A DNA stretch of 64,000 nt from an uncultured Paracoccaceae bacterium (GTDB lineage: Bacteria; Pseudomonadota; Alphaproteobacteria; Rhodobacterales; Rhodobacteraceae): NCBI GenBank assembly GCA_947493255.1, contig CANLQK010000006.1, positions 1 through 64,000 of the forward strand. Direction: 5' to 3'. A program made the translations under genes and the position numbers. The notes under the pieces are model-generated. The model saw nothing but the letters and a program-made list of their open reading frames with translations, did not search any database and was not told the DNA's origin. How positions within the stretch are numbered: position 1 is the first letter of the stretch; each line of letters begins with the position of its first letter. This document shows, piece by piece, positions 10,049 to 19,273 of the stretch.

Positions 10049-10055
10049 CGTTGGC

Positions 10056-10874
10056 CTAGGACAGTGCGAATGTCAGCGGCACAGACAATGCTTTGGCCGC
10101 GGCGTTGTGGGCTGACGCGCCAAGACTATCTTGGGCCGCCAACGTGTCTAGTGGCGCAAAAGACATACCGGCTGTGTCACCACGCGGTTCCACCACCTCG
10201 ATGATGTCTTCAACGTGATTACGCAAGTCTTCTAGCATTGATGCCGTGACAAACACCGGTTCTGACGCCGGATCATGGCCGCTGCCATCATCCGAGGGAG
10301 ACCGAGATGCAAACCACAACAAAAAGACCTTTCCTGCCGCGCCATCGATAAGTGCACGCATACGGGTCATCCATGTGGATTGCAGACACGTGCGCACCAA
10401 TGCGAACCGCGCCTCGTCTTCGGATCGCAACCGAGATATGAGGTGGCCCGTGAAGGAAATCTCCGAAAAATCAACTTCGGGGAAGAGGGCAGTTAACCGG
10501 TCCGTTGGGGCAATGAACCTGTCGTTGCGCCGCGGATGCACCCGATAGTAGGCATTGCTAAGGTTTGCAGCCCCGATCACCTGTATAACGACGGCCGAGG
10601 CGTCGTGGCAGATGGCCTGAACTGCGGTGTCTTTGAGGTAGACATCGGGGCCGGCAGCCTGACATCCCAAATTTACACACACTTCACCCGTAGCTGTTTC
10701 AACAAGGGTGCTAAACGGCTGCGAGATATAGCGTGCAAATGTGTCAGACCCGCCAAGGAACGCAAAGAAACGGCCATCTGTGGGCCGCCGAGGCCCACGA
10801 AACGACAGTCTGGAAACGCCGTAGGTACATGGCGCAAGGCGCACTGCATTTGCATAGTTTGTATAGGTTTTCAT
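10056..10874 (-). CDS. DUF6473 family protein
   Basis: 272 residues. Motifs SFRGPRRPTDGRFFAFLGGS, VNLGCQAAGPDVYL, VIGAANLSNAYYRVHPRRND and ALFPEVDFSEISFTGH match what I know of the Rhodobacterales DUF6473 family. Its conserved Gly-Asn and Arg-Arg-Asn-Asp blocks suggest an SGNH-hydrolase or sugar-modifying role, which is inference only. The ATG at 10874 has AAGGG eight bases upstream; a GTG three codons earlier is possible. It is transcribed toward etfA and apparently alone. Confidence 0.75.
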   Translation of the reverse strand: MKTYTNYANAVRLAPCTYGVSRLSFRGPRRPTDGRFFAFLGGSDTFARYISQPFSTLVETATGEVCVNLGCQAAGPDVYLKDTAVQAICHDASAVVIQVIGAANLSNAYYRVHPRRNDRFIAPTDRLTALFPEVDFSEISFTGHLISRLRSEDEARFALVRTCLQSTWMTRMRALIDGAAGKVFLLWFASRSPSDDGSGHDPASEPVFVTASMLEDLRNHVEDIIEVVEPRGDTAGMSFAPLDTLAAQDSLGASAHNAAAKALSVPLTFALS

Positions 10875-11036
10875 GGGTCCCACCCTTTTTAAATTTCACT
10901 CACCATGGTCAACTTTCTGCCGATTCCGTTAGCAAATGGATAAAGTGTTAATTTTACTAAACTCGACTTGGGTTCATTGCCTTGAGAGTACCCCGCTGCA
11001 GGCCTATGGTGGCGGCGATCTTTGAAAGGCGGACCT

Positions 11037-11912
11037 ATGGGTATTGAGCGAATTGGCGTCGTTGGCGCGGGGCAGATGGGCAACGGGATTGCACATGTCT
11101 GCGCCTTGGCAGGCTATGACGTTTTGATAACAGACATCAGCGCCGACGCCTTGAGCGCAGCGGTGGCCAGCGTCACCAAAAACATGGACCGCCAAGTTTC
11201 CAAAGGGTTGATTACAGAGGCCGAAAAGGACGAAGGCCTGCGCCGGATCAACACGACGCTGACCTTGACCGACCTTGGCCCGACAGATTTGGTGATTGAA
11301 GCAGCGACTGAACGCGAAACAGTCAAACAGGCGATCTTTGCGGACCTACTGCCTCACCTGACACCCGATACCATTTTAACGTCGAACACGTCGTCCATTT
11401 CCATCACACGGCTGGCATCGCGCACGGACCGGCCGGAAAAATTCATGGGGTTCCATTTCATGAACCCCGTGCCGATCATGCAATTGGTCGAATTGATCCG
11501 CGGTATTGCCACAGACAGTGACACGTTTGATGCCTGCAAAGGGGTTGTTGACCGACTGGGGAAAACGGCAGCCACGTCGGAAGATTTTCCGGCGTTCATC
11601 GTGAACCGGATCTTGATGCCTATGATCAACGAGGCGGTCTATGCGTTGTACGAAGGGGTGGGAAACGTCGAATCCATTGATACGTCGTTGAAGCTGGGCG
11701 CAAACCACCCAATGGGACCGTTGGAATTGGCCGACTTTATTGGGTTGGATACATGTCTGGCGATCATGAACGTGTTGCACGACGGGTTAGCAGATACCAA
11801 ATACCGCCCCTGCCCGCTGCTGACGAAATACGTCGAAGCCGGGTGGTTGGGTCGTAAAACGAAACGTGGGTTTTATGACTACCGCGGTGAAACGCCAGTT
11901 CCGACGCGCTAG
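11037..11912 (+). CDS. 3-hydroxybutyryl-CoA dehydrogenase
   Basis: 291 residues, the size of single-function HBDH enzymes. The NAD-binding GAGQMG (10-15) is near the N-terminus. The family blocks SNTSSISITRLA, FMGFHFMNPVPIMQLVE and DFPAFIVNRILMPMINEA, and the C-terminal domain ending GLDTCL and GRKTKRGFYDY, are present. It oxidises (S)-3-hydroxybutyryl-CoA to acetoacetyl-CoA, or the reverse, in butyrate/PHB-linked and fatty-acid metabolism. The ATG at 11037 has AAAGGCGG upstream. It converges with the acyltransferase gene, overlapping by four bases. Confidence 0.93.
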   Translation: MGIERIGVVGAGQMGNGIAHVCALAGYDVLITDISADALSAAVASVTKNMDRQVSKGLITEAEKDEGLRRINTTLTLTDLGPTDLVIEAATERETVKQAIFADLLPHLTPDTILTSNTSSISITRLASRTDRPEKFMGFHFMNPVPIMQLVELIRGIATDSDTFDACKGVVDRLGKTAATSEDFPAFIVNRILMPMINEAVYALYEGVGNVESIDTSLKLGANHPMGPLELADFIGLDTCLAIMNVLHDGLADTKYRPCPLLTKYVEAGWLGRKTKRGFYDYRGETPVPTR

Positions 11913-12790
11913 TCTTCTTTCAGCGACAATGTATGCTCGCGCAGCCAAGCCATAAAGGCACGCGGGTCTTTGCTGCGTTCGGCGACTTCTTCTGCCGGAA
12001 TGGGTTTGCCAATGACGGGCTTTTGCGGTTTGTCAAAGGCGTGCGCGACTTCGTGGATCAACAACCCCTGACGCAAAGTCGAGCTGATTTGGTTCGCGAT
12101 TTGATAGGCCCGTGAATTGCTGCCCGGAAAATAACACGGAACGATCGTTGCGCCGGATCGTTTGATCATCTTGGCGGTAAAGACGTTCCATTCTTGTTCG
12201 ATCGCGGGGCCGAACGCCGTTTCAGACGCAGCAACGACACCCGATGGGAACAGGGCGATCAAGCCACCATTGCCGAGATGTTCCATCGCCTTAGCGCGCA
12301 TTTCGATCATCTTTTTCTGCGCATTTTCTTCGTGAAGAAAGGGAACAGGGATCATGTAACTGGATGCGCTTTCGTCGATCCCTGTAAGCAAAGCACGGGT
12401 CAAAATACGGTAATCATTGCGGCGCCGACCAATAAGGTCCGCCAAGATCATCCCGTCCACTAACCCATGCGGGTGGTTGGCCACGAACATGACGGGGCCT
12501 GTTTCGGGGATATTGTCGAGCTGGTCTTGCGGGGTTTGAATTTCGATCCCCATTGCGCGCATGGTCGCTGGCCAAAACGCCTGCCCCGTTGGGGTGCCCA
12601 TTTTCTCGAATTTGCGTACACGGCGGATGACCTTGATCTTACCGGTCACCCATTCCATCGCCATGATGAACCAACGTTTGGTATTGCTGTCAAAGGTTTC
12701 CGAATAGGTCAGCGATTTTCGATCATAAACGCGCGGCGCGTCTTCGACCGTATCGGATGTGTCTTTTGTGATGTTCGAAGGTTCAGTCAA
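11909..12790 (-). CDS. Lysophospholipid acyltransferase family protein
   Basis: 293 residues with the PlsC-like acyltransferase domain from about 90 to 260. The acceptor motif is N-H-P-H-G-L-V-D (105-112), the HX5D variant seen in the hemolysin-associated and ornithine-lipid acyltransferase branch rather than the HX4D of PlsC itself. LFPSGVVAASE corresponds to the second block. Probably membrane-associated lipid acylation; substrate not determined. It lies 32 bases downstream of ptsH on the same strand, so it may be the tail of the chvIG-hprK-rapZ-PTS unit. Confidence 0.82.
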   Translation of the reverse strand: MTEPSNITKDTSDTVEDAPRVYDRKSLTYSETFDSNTKRWFIMAMEWVTGKIKVIRRVRKFEKMGTPTGQAFWPATMRAMGIEIQTPQDQLDNIPETGPVMFVANHPHGLVDGMILADLIGRRRNDYRILTRALLTGIDESASSYMIPVPFLHEENAQKKMIEMRAKAMEHLGNGGLIALFPSGVVAASETAFGPAIEQEWNVFTAKMIKRSGATIVPCYFPGSNSRAYQIANQISSTLRQGLLIHEVAHAFDKPQKPVIGKPIPAEEVAERSKDPRAFMAWLREHTLSLKED

Positions 12791-12822
12791 ACGCTATTTC
12801 CTAGCCTGTCGGGAGTCGGGAC

Positions 12823-13092
12823 CTAGTCCCCTTCACCGAACTTATCGGCAACAAGCGCAGCCAGCGCATCCATGAGCTGATCAGCCTGAGGCCCTTTGGT
12901 TTCGACCTCAATAGAGGTTCCCTTGGAAGCTGCCAACATCAAAAGACCCATAATGCTGTCGCCATCGGCGGACAACCCGTCTTTCTCTACTTGCGCGCTT
13001 GCATCGAATTGTTCGGTGACTTCGACAAACTTTGCGGAAGCACGGGCATGGAGCCCCTTGATATTTGTGATTTCAAGACTGCGGGTGGTCAT
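12823..13092 (-). CDS. ptsH: HPr-like phosphocarrier protein
   Basis: 89 residues, the full HPr length. The phosphorylated histidine is His15 in GLHARAS. The region around the usual Ser46 reads SIMGLLMLAASKG, so the kinase-target serine is present (Ser46-equivalent in DSIMG). The serine site together with hprK in the same run supports regulation by HPr kinase, as in the alphaproteobacterial PTS that phosphorylates regulators rather than sugars. It follows the EIIA gene by three bases. Confidence 0.93.
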   Translation of the reverse strand: MTTRSLEITNIKGLHARASAKFVEVTEQFDASAQVEKDGLSADGDSIMGLLMLAASKGTSIEVETKGPQADQLMDALAALVADKFGEGD

Positions 13093-13095
13093 AAT

Positions 13096-13491
13096 TTATG
13101 TATCCAAATCAACGGAATGACTGTCGATATATTTTCTTCCAGCGTCGAGCGCTGCCTTGACCGCATCGGGCACCGATTTACGGCGCGATTTAGCAAGTTT
13201 TACAAGCATTGGCAGATTTGCACCGTACATTATTCGGCGATTTTCGGGGCTACAGGCACGTAAGGATAAGTTAGAGGGCGATCCGCCAAACATATCAGTC
13301 ACGATCACAACACCTTCGCCGACATCAACAGCATCAGCGGCGTCGCATATTTCATCCTGCTTTAGGGCACGGTCATCTTCAGGAGCGATCGCAATCGCCT
13401 GAATGCCTTTCTGCCTGCCGACAACATGTTCAACCGCCGACAGATATTCTGTCGCAAGCCGTCCATGCGCCACAATCACGATTCCGATCAA
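13096..13491 (-). CDS. PTS EIIA component, mannose (EIIA-Man) type
   Basis: 131 residues. The phospho-acceptor is His9 in IVIVAHGRLA, with the family block VIVTDMFGGSPSNLSLRA at about 61-78. No sugar-permease (EIIB/C/D) genes are nearby, so it is most likely the regulatory EIIA of the incomplete alphaproteobacterial PTS, accepting phosphate from the adjacent HPr. Gene order hprK-rapZ-EIIA-ptsH is conserved in this class. Confidence 0.92.
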   Translation of the reverse strand: MIGIVIVAHGRLATEYLSAVEHVVGRQKGIQAIAIAPEDDRALKQDEICDAADAVDVGEGVVIVTDMFGGSPSNLSLRACSPENRRIMYGANLPMLVKLAKSRRKSVPDAVKAALDAGRKYIDSHSVDLDT

Positions 13492-13527
13492 ACCTGTTTC
13501 CCTACGATCTGATGAGAACGAATAGAC

Positions 13528-14379
13528 TCATGCCACCCGTTCCAGTTCCCGATGCCTTTTAGACACCTGCCACCCCTTTTCCGCAAGGGCCATCGCGACT
13601 TGTTCCGTGATGTATACGGAGCGGTGTTGCCCGCCGGTACACCCGAACCCGATACTGATGTGTGATTTTCCTTCTTTGCGGAAAGCAGGCAGTAGCGTCA
13701 GCAACAGATCGGTGACCTTGGCCTTGAAGGGTTCAGTGAGCGGGTCGGTTTCGACATATGCGCCCACGGGGCCGTCCAGCCCGGTCGATGTGCGCAGGTC
13801 GGGGTCCCAATGGGGGTTCTTTAGAAACCGACAGTCAAAGGTCATGTCGGACGCTTTGGGCAGCCCTCGTTTATAAGAAAACGATTGGAGCGTGATCCCG
13901 AACAGGGCCGCACCGCCATCACCAAACCAATCGGTCAGACGTGCCTTCAGGTCGTGGGGAGATGAGTCGGATGTATCGAGCAGGAATTCTGCCTGTTGGC
14001 GCAAGGGCGCTAGGATGTCGGCCTCGCGGCGGATACCTTGAATGGCTGGTTCATCTGGTGAGAGCGGGTGGCGGCGGCGGGTTTCGGAATAGCGCCGCAC
14101 GAGTGTATCTTCTGACGCTTCGAGGAACAGAAGTTGGCAGTCGACGTCTACACGCGCATGCAGTTGTTTCAGAACATCTGTGACACCGGCGGTGGAAAAA
14201 TCGCGATTGCGCACGTCGACACCAATCGCCAGCGGCGCACTCAACGGGCCGTCGGTAAGACGCGGGATGAGCGAAAGCGGGACGTTATCGATTGCCTCGA
14301 AACCAAGATCTTCTAGAACGTTGATAGCTGTAGAGCGACCGGCCCCAGATGGGCCGCTTACGAGAATGATCTTTTGCAT
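13528..14379 (-). CDS. rapZ: RNase adapter protein RapZ family GTP/ATP-binding protein
   Basis: 283 residues of the RapZ/YvcJ family. N-terminal P-loop GPSGAGRS (9-16), the NVPLSLIPRL block, then the C-terminal domain with HISIGFGCTGGQHRSVYI, which binds amino-sugar ligand or RNA in E. coli RapZ. The P-loop lysine is replaced by arginine (R15). Starting at MQKIILVSG (14379) fits the family better than the upstream ATG at 14400. It lies in the HPr-kinase/PTS unit; in enterobacteria RapZ controls glucosamine-6-phosphate synthase through small RNAs, and whether that holds here is unknown. Confidence 0.92.
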   Translation of the reverse strand: MQKIILVSGPSGAGRSTAINVLEDLGFEAIDNVPLSLIPRLTDGPLSAPLAIGVDVRNRDFSTAGVTDVLKQLHARVDVDCQLLFLEASEDTLVRRYSETRRRHPLSPDEPAIQGIRREADILAPLRQQAEFLLDTSDSSPHDLKARLTDWFGDGGAALFGITLQSFSYKRGLPKASDMTFDCRFLKNPHWDPDLRTSTGLDGPVGAYVETDPLTEPFKAKVTDLLLTLLPAFRKEGKSHISIGFGCTGGQHRSVYITEQVAMALAEKGWQVSKRHRELERVA

Positions 14380-14416
14380 AAGCGATTTTGTTTCCGGCAC
14401 TTTAACCCCTAAAGAA

Positions 14417-14866
14417 CTAGTCTGATCTACCGTATTTCAGATAGTGTATCATCGCTTCTGCGACATTGGGAGTCGCGGGACGGTGGAGCACGGTAACGTC
14501 CCGGTCAAAAATTGTTATGTGGCGCCGCGACGGTAGTCGGTCGACCTCGTCTTGGCCCAAATCAAGGATCGTGTGCAGGCGTTCACCCGTGACGATAGGG
14601 GCGTTGAGCAGGCCGAGGCCACGCACCTCTATCAAAGGCTGTGCAGAGCTGGGAGCGTGGGCATAGACACCGTTGGGGTTCATTGACAGCTGGGTCACGT
14701 CATCAGTTATCAACGCCGCGCCTAATGAAATCATGCGCAGTGCGAGGCTCGATTTTCCCGCACCACTGGGCCCTGCAATAACCAGTGCTTTGTCTGCATA
14801 ACTAACTGTTGTCGCATGGAGGCTAAGCGCACCATCCGGCATGCGCTTGATCGGGACCGACAGCAT
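14417..14866 (-). CDS. hprK: HPr kinase/phosphorylase, short alphaproteobacterial form
   Basis: 149 residues, equal to the C-terminal catalytic domain only; the N-terminal domain of the roughly 310-residue Gram-positive enzymes is absent. Walker A GPSGAGKSS is at 32-40, the acid pair ITDDVTQL at about 53-60, and the LLNAPIVTG region follows. It phosphorylates HPr on serine. It begins immediately after chvG stops, so coupled expression with the two-component system is likely. The short form is normal for alphaproteobacteria. Confidence 0.9.
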   Translation of the reverse strand: MLSVPIKRMPDGALSLHATTVSYADKALVIAGPSGAGKSSLALRMISLGAALITDDVTQLSMNPNGVYAHAPSSAQPLIEVRGLGLLNAPIVTGERLHTILDLGQDEVDRLPSRRHITIFDRDVTVLHRPATPNVAEAMIHYLKYGRSD

Positions 14867-16606
14867 CTAGACCGGCAAACCGACCACGAAACGTGCGCCC
14901 AATGGGTCTGACCCGATATCGGCGTCGGTTGGGCGAATATTTTCCGCCCAAATTACACCGCCGTGGGATTCCACGATCTGCTTTGAGATCGCCAGACCAA
15001 GACCGGAGTTGTCGCCGAATTGTTGTTCAGGGCGTTCTGAATAGAAACGCTGGAACACTTTTTGCAACGCACCTTCGGGGATGCCCGGGCCGGTGTCTTC
15101 AACCACAATCAGCACGCGGTTTTCACGTTTGCGGGCCCACACGCGTATGGCGTCACCGTCTTCGCAAAAGGACGTTGCATTGGAAATTAGGTTCACGAAC
15201 ACTTGGGCTAGACGCCCTTCTAGGCCCATAATTTCGATGGGGTCTTTGGGAAGATCCGCAATAAAGTCGACACCTTTTTGCTTCGCTTCGTTGCCCAAAA
15301 ATTCCGTAAGGTGATCAAGCATTTTGATGAGGTTGAAGGGTTCTTCTTCCTCTTTCACCAGCTCAGCATCCAAACGGGACGCGCTGGCGATGTCGCTGAC
15401 CAACCTGTCCAACCGCTGAACATCATGATTGATGACGTCCAACATGCGGGTCCGGTGTTCTTCTTTTTTGGCCAGCCGCAATGTGCCAACCGCAGAGCGT
15501 AAGGACGCAAGCGGGTTCTTGATTTCATGTGCTACGTCGGCAGCGAATTGTTCGTTGCCTTCAATTCTTTCGAAAAGTGCTGACACCATCCCGCGTAAAG
15601 CACCGGAAAGCCGACCGATTTCATCTGGCCTACCGGTCAAGTCCGGAATGCGAATACGGTGGGGCGACATTTTTCGAGCATTCTTGTCACGGCCCAGTTC
15701 TGCGGCATCAGCCAAATCGGAAAGCGGGTTTGCGATTGTGGACGCCAATACCAAGCTCAAGATTATCGAGACAATGACGCCGATCACAAACATCTGTAAA
15801 AGTCGTTCGCGGTCATGCGCAACCAACACGTCGAGCTCACCTGGCTTGGACACCAATGCGATCACGCCAACCTGTGCGCCGCCTTGCTGGACCACAGGTG
15901 TCATCACGCTAAAGAACGATTTTCCTTGAGCGTCTGTGCTAGCGTCCAGCCATGTTCCGTTTGCCAACGTGTCCGGTACGAAGTCTGGTAGCACCGTGGA
16001 AAGATCCAGTTCGACCTGCTGGGCTTCTTCGTTTCGGAACAGATTGGCCGCGGCTGACCAAACTCCCGACAAAACGCGTGTCAAGAAAACGCCACTGTTC
16101 CGGTCCGGAAGACCACGTACGGATTCATCGTCCGGAGTTGGGTCAGACCAACGGCCGACCAAGTTGCCTTGCGTGTCGAGCAAATACACGACCACACCGC
16201 CCCGAAGATCGAGGTTTTCCAAAGTGACGCGCGCATCACCGCCGTCACCCGACATGAGATTAACCGGCGCGTTCACAGGCAACTGGGCTTCGAACACATC
16301 AGCAATCAATTCGACCTCGTTTACCATCGCGGAGGCACGTTGGTAGGCAAGGTTTTCACGAGCAGGGTTCAAGTACAGGACACCCGCCACAAGCACGATC
16401 AGCGCTAGCAAGTTAAACGTAATAATTTTACGGGCCAGCGGTGATCGTTTGAGCTGCATGAAACCACGTCGTCTGCGCCCAATTTCTTGTGGGTCATCAG
16501 GACGCGGTGCCACAAAGTCATCGCCCAACACGACACCACCCGTCTGCCGCGCGGCAGCGCGGACGGACTTTAGGTCGCGAACGTCAATCTTTGGGGCAAC
16601 CGTCAT
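14867..16606 (-). CDS. chvG: Sensor histidine kinase ChvG
   Basis: 579 residues. A cytoplasmic N-tail is followed by TM1 (about 59-79), a periplasmic sensing domain (about 80-268), TM2 (about 270-290), HAMP, and an HK core with the phospho-acceptor His360 in FAADVAHEIKNPLASLRS. The N box (FVNLISNATSF), G1 (VEDTGPGIPEGA) and G2 (NSGLGLAISKQI) motifs are all intact. ChvG/ExoS senses acid or envelope conditions and phosphorylates ChvI. chvI lies 12 bases upstream, and hprK follows directly. Confidence 0.94.
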   Translation of the reverse strand: MTVAPKIDVRDLKSVRAAARQTGGVVLGDDFVAPRPDDPQEIGRRRRGFMQLKRSPLARKIITFNLLALIVLVAGVLYLNPARENLAYQRASAMVNEVELIADVFEAQLPVNAPVNLMSGDGGDARVTLENLDLRGGVVVYLLDTQGNLVGRWSDPTPDDESVRGLPDRNSGVFLTRVLSGVWSAAANLFRNEEAQQVELDLSTVLPDFVPDTLANGTWLDASTDAQGKSFFSVMTPVVQQGGAQVGVIALVSKPGELDVLVAHDRERLLQMFVIGVIVSIILSLVLASTIANPLSDLADAAELGRDKNARKMSPHRIRIPDLTGRPDEIGRLSGALRGMVSALFERIEGNEQFAADVAHEIKNPLASLRSAVGTLRLAKKEEHRTRMLDVINHDVQRLDRLVSDIASASRLDAELVKEEEEPFNLIKMLDHLTEFLGNEAKQKGVDFIADLPKDPIEIMGLEGRLAQVFVNLISNATSFCEDGDAIRVWARKRENRVLIVVEDTGPGIPEGALQKVFQRFYSERPEQQFGDNSGLGLAISKQIVESHGGVIWAENIRPTDADIGSDPLGARFVVGLPV

Positions 16607-16618
16607 GGCTAGCCTTCT

Positions 16619-17320
16619 TTATTCTTCGTTGTATCGATACCCGATACCATACAAAGTCTCGATCGCTGAAAACTCATCATCAGCGGTGCGCATTTTCTTG
16701 CGCAAACGTTTGATGTGACTGTCGATCGTGCGGTCGTCGACATAGACCTGATCATCGTAGGCAACATCCATCAGCTGATCGCGTGATTTCACGAAACCGG
16801 GGCGTTGGGCCAGTGCCTGCAACAGCAGAAACTCGGTGACGGTCAAGGACACATCGTTGCCCTTCCATTTCACCGCGTGGCGCAACGGGTCCATCGACAG
16901 TTCGCCGCGGATCATAATTTTGGTTTCTTCGGTCTCTTCGATTTCTTCGCCCGAGATCGCGTCCTGGCGACGCAACAATGCGCGGATGCGTTCAACCAAG
17001 AGACGTTGGGAGAACGGTTTCTTAACATAGTCATCCGCGCCCATGCGCAGACCCAAGACCTCGTCAATTTCGTCATCTTTAGACGTCAAGAAAATGACTG
17101 GCATTGATGTTTTTTGACGCAGACGCTGGAGAAGGTCCATCCCGTCCATGCGCGGCATCTTGATATCCAGCACAGCCAGTTCCGGCATACGCTGGTTGAA
17201 TGCGTCCAACGCTTGCTGGCCGTCATTGTAAGTTTCCACATCGAAGCCTTCTGCTTCGAGGGTGATTTGCACGGACGTCAAAATATTCCGGTCGTCGTCA
17301 ACAAGTGCGATACGTGACAT
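16619..17320 (-). CDS. chvI: Response regulator ChvI (OmpR type)
   Basis: 233 residues: receiver domain with acid pocket D8-D9-D10, phospho-acceptor Asp52 in [13 protein letters not shown] and the conserved Lys in DYVKKPF; C-terminal winged-helix domain with [19 protein letters not shown] and [17 protein letters not shown]. It is the partner of ChvG; in other alphaproteobacteria it controls envelope, exopolysaccharide and acid-response genes. It is the first gene of the unit and divergent from pckA, which in Agrobacterium is a known neighbour. Confidence 0.95.
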   Translation of the reverse strand: MSRIALVDDDRNILTSVQITLEAEGFDVETYNDGQQALDAFNQRMPELAVLDIKMPRMDGMDLLQRLRQKTSMPVIFLTSKDDEIDEVLGLRMGADDYVKKPFSQRLLVERIRALLRRQDAISGEEIEETEETKIMIRGELSMDPLRHAVKWKGNDVSLTVTEFLLLQALAQRPGFVKSRDQLMDVAYDDQVYVDDRTIDSHIKRLRKKMRTADDEFSAIETLYGIGYRYNEE

Positions 17321-17539
17321 GGTTATGCCCTTCTACTGCTCAAATTTGCCTGTTTTTTCTTTGTTTTGCCCTGCAAAGGCCCTTCGAATCAATCCAAAAC
17401 TGCAAAAACGTGGCAATCACAGCTTAACATGCCCCTAAAAAAGATAAGCAATGACTAAAATGCCTCACTCTGGCCGGAAGGCCGTGAATTCTGGTATACT
17501 AGCGTAGTAGTTCGCGTCGGCAGAGAAACAAAATTTCCC

Positions 17540-17574
17540 TTTGATTGCGCTAACGGTAATTTGATTGCGCTAAC
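17540..17574 (+). promoter_or_regulatory. Tandem operator-like repeat upstream of pckA
   Basis: The 15-mer TTTGATTGCGCTAAC occurs twice, at 17540-17554 and 17560-17574, exactly 20 bases apart and without mismatch. Each copy contains an imperfect palindrome around GCGC, the shape of LacI-family operators. LacI-family regulators of the PckR/CceR group are known to control pckA and central carbon genes in other alphaproteobacteria; linking this repeat to such a regulator is inference. Confidence 0.65.
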
Positions 17575-17628
17575 AGAACAAAACGCGGGTATTCACGCCT
17601 AAAATCATCATGTTAGGACCGCTCTATC

Positions 17629-17644
17629 GGGGCACTTATGCCCC
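17629..17644 (+). other. Stem-loop in pckA leader
   Basis: GGGGCA (17629-17634) and TGCCCC (17639-17644) form a perfect 6-bp stem with a four-base loop, nine bases ahead of the ribosome site. It lacks a T tract, so a 5' stabiliser or translational element is more likely than a terminator. Confidence 0.5.
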
Positions 17645-17665
17645 CTTCACAGTAGGAGCGAGACA

Positions 17666-19264
17666 ATGGACCACGGCACGGTCAACCCTTCCATGAAACT
17701 GCCTGAGCAAGGCATCACTGGTTTGGGTCATGTCTATTATAACTATTGTGAGGATGATCTTTCGGCAGCCGCAGTCGAGCGCGGCGAAGGCCAGTTGGGT
17801 AAGGGCGGAACGTTCCTGACAACAACAGGAAAGTTCACCGGACGATCACCAAAAGACAAACATGTCGTTCGCAGTGCGACCACCCAAGACACCATTTGGT
17901 GGGACAACAATGCGGCGATGGAACCGGATGCCTTTGACCGCCTGTACGATGATATGATCGCCCACATGGGTGGCAAAGATTACTTCGTCCAAGACCTATT
18001 CGCAGGCGCAGACCCGACACATCGTCTAGACGTTCGGTTTGTGACTGAAATGGCATGGCATGGGCTGTTCATCCGTCATTTGATGCGCCGCCCTTCGGCT
18101 GATGAGGTTGAGGTGTTCACACCAGATTGGACTGTTATCAACTGCCCAAGCTTTTTGGCCGATCCAGAACGCCACGGCTGTCGCAGCGAAACCGTCATCA
18201 CGATGAACTTTGACCGTAAGATCATTTTGATCGCTGGTACGGAATACGCGGGGGAGAACAAGAAGTCGGTCTTCACGTTGTTGAACTACCTGCTACCGGA
18301 AAAAGACATCATGCCGATGCATTGTTCGGCCAACCACGCGCAGGGCAACCCTGTGGACAGCGCCGTGTTCTTTGGCCTGTCCGGCACAGGCAAGACAACG
18401 TTGTCTGCTGATCCGGACCGCGTGTTGATTGGTGATGACGAGCATGGCTGGTCTGATCGCGGCATTTTCAACTTTGAGGGCGGGTGTTACGCGAAGACCA
18501 TTGGTCTGAACCCAGAGGCCGAGCCAGAAATCTATGCGACGACGCAGATGCCAAATACCGTGATTGAAAACATGGTGTTTGATCCTGAGACGTTGGAGTT
18601 GGATTTTGAAGACGACAGCCTGACGGCCAACATGCGGTGTGCTTACCCGTTGAACTACATCTCTAACGCGTCAGAAAGCGCGTTGGGTGGTCATCCGAAG
18701 AACATCATCATGCTGACATGTGATGCCTTTGGTGTGTTGCCACCCATTGCGCGGCTGACACCAGCGCAAGCGATGTACCATTTCCTGTCCGGCTTTACGT
18801 CTAAAGTCGCAGGAACAGAACGGGGTGTTACCGAACCAGAACCCACATTTTCCACCTGTTTCGGTGCCCCGTTCATGCCGCGTCGCCCAGAGGTTTACGG
18901 CAACCTGTTGCGGTCCAAAATCGCAACCCATGGTGCGACCTGCTGGTTGGTGAACACGGGTTGGACCGGTGGCGCCTATGGCACAGGTAGCCGGATGCCG
19001 ATCAAGGCAACCCGCGCATTGCTGACATCGGCATTGAACGGCACATTGGCCGAAGGCGAATTCCGCAAAGATCAAAACTTCGGCTTTGACGTGCCTTTGT
19101 CATGCGCTGGGGTGGACGATGTATTGCTGACGCCACGCGACACGTGGGAAAATGCCACAGCCTATGACGCGCAAGCGGCAAAGCTGGTGGATATGTTCGC
19201 CAATAACTTCGAAAAATATGTTCCGTTCATCGATGAGGATGTCAAAGCCGCCGCGATTGGCTAG
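17666..19264 (+). CDS. pckA: Phosphoenolpyruvate carboxykinase (ATP)
   Basis: 532 residues. It converts oxaloacetate and ATP to phosphoenolpyruvate and CO2, the first committed step of gluconeogenesis. The kinase-1a P-loop [12 protein letters not shown], the kinase-2 motif [32 protein letters not shown] and [15 protein letters not shown] are intact. Such a gene fits growth on C2 and C4 substrates together with the ethylmalonyl-CoA pathway suggested by mcd. It is preceded by a good ribosome site and an operator-like tandem repeat. Confidence 0.97.
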   Translation: MDHGTVNPSMKLPEQGITGLGHVYYNYCEDDLSAAAVERGEGQLGKGGTFLTTTGKFTGRSPKDKHVVRSATTQDTIWWDNNAAMEPDAFDRLYDDMIAHMGGKDYFVQDLFAGADPTHRLDVRFVTEMAWHGLFIRHLMRRPSADEVEVFTPDWTVINCPSFLADPERHGCRSETVITMNFDRKIILIAGTEYAGENKKSVFTLLNYLLPEKDIMPMHCSANHAQGNPVDSAVFFGLSGTGKTTLSADPDRVLIGDDEHGWSDRGIFNFEGGCYAKTIGLNPEAEPEIYATTQMPNTVIENMVFDPETLELDFEDDSLTANMRCAYPLNYISNASESALGGHPKNIIMLTCDAFGVLPPIARLTPAQAMYHFLSGFTSKVAGTERGVTEPEPTFSTCFGAPFMPRRPEVYGNLLRSKIATHGATCWLVNTGWTGGAYGTGSRMPIKATRALLTSALNGTLAEGEFRKDQNFGFDVPLSCAGVDDVLLTPRDTWENATAYDAQAAKLVDMFANNFEKYVPFIDEDVKAAAIG

Positions 19265-19273
19265 ACTGCCTGC

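Larger units (their letters stand above)
17321..17665. promoter_or_regulatory. Divergent chvI/pckA control region
   Basis: 345 bases between the divergent starts. It holds a short inverted repeat GGCCGGAAGGCC (17472-17483), a TATACT at 17495-17500 as a possible -10 without a good -35, the tandem 15-mer (listed separately), and a stem-loop in the pckA leader (listed separately). The pckA ATG is preceded by TAGGAG at 17653-17658. No RNA gene or further ORF is seen. Confidence 0.6.
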
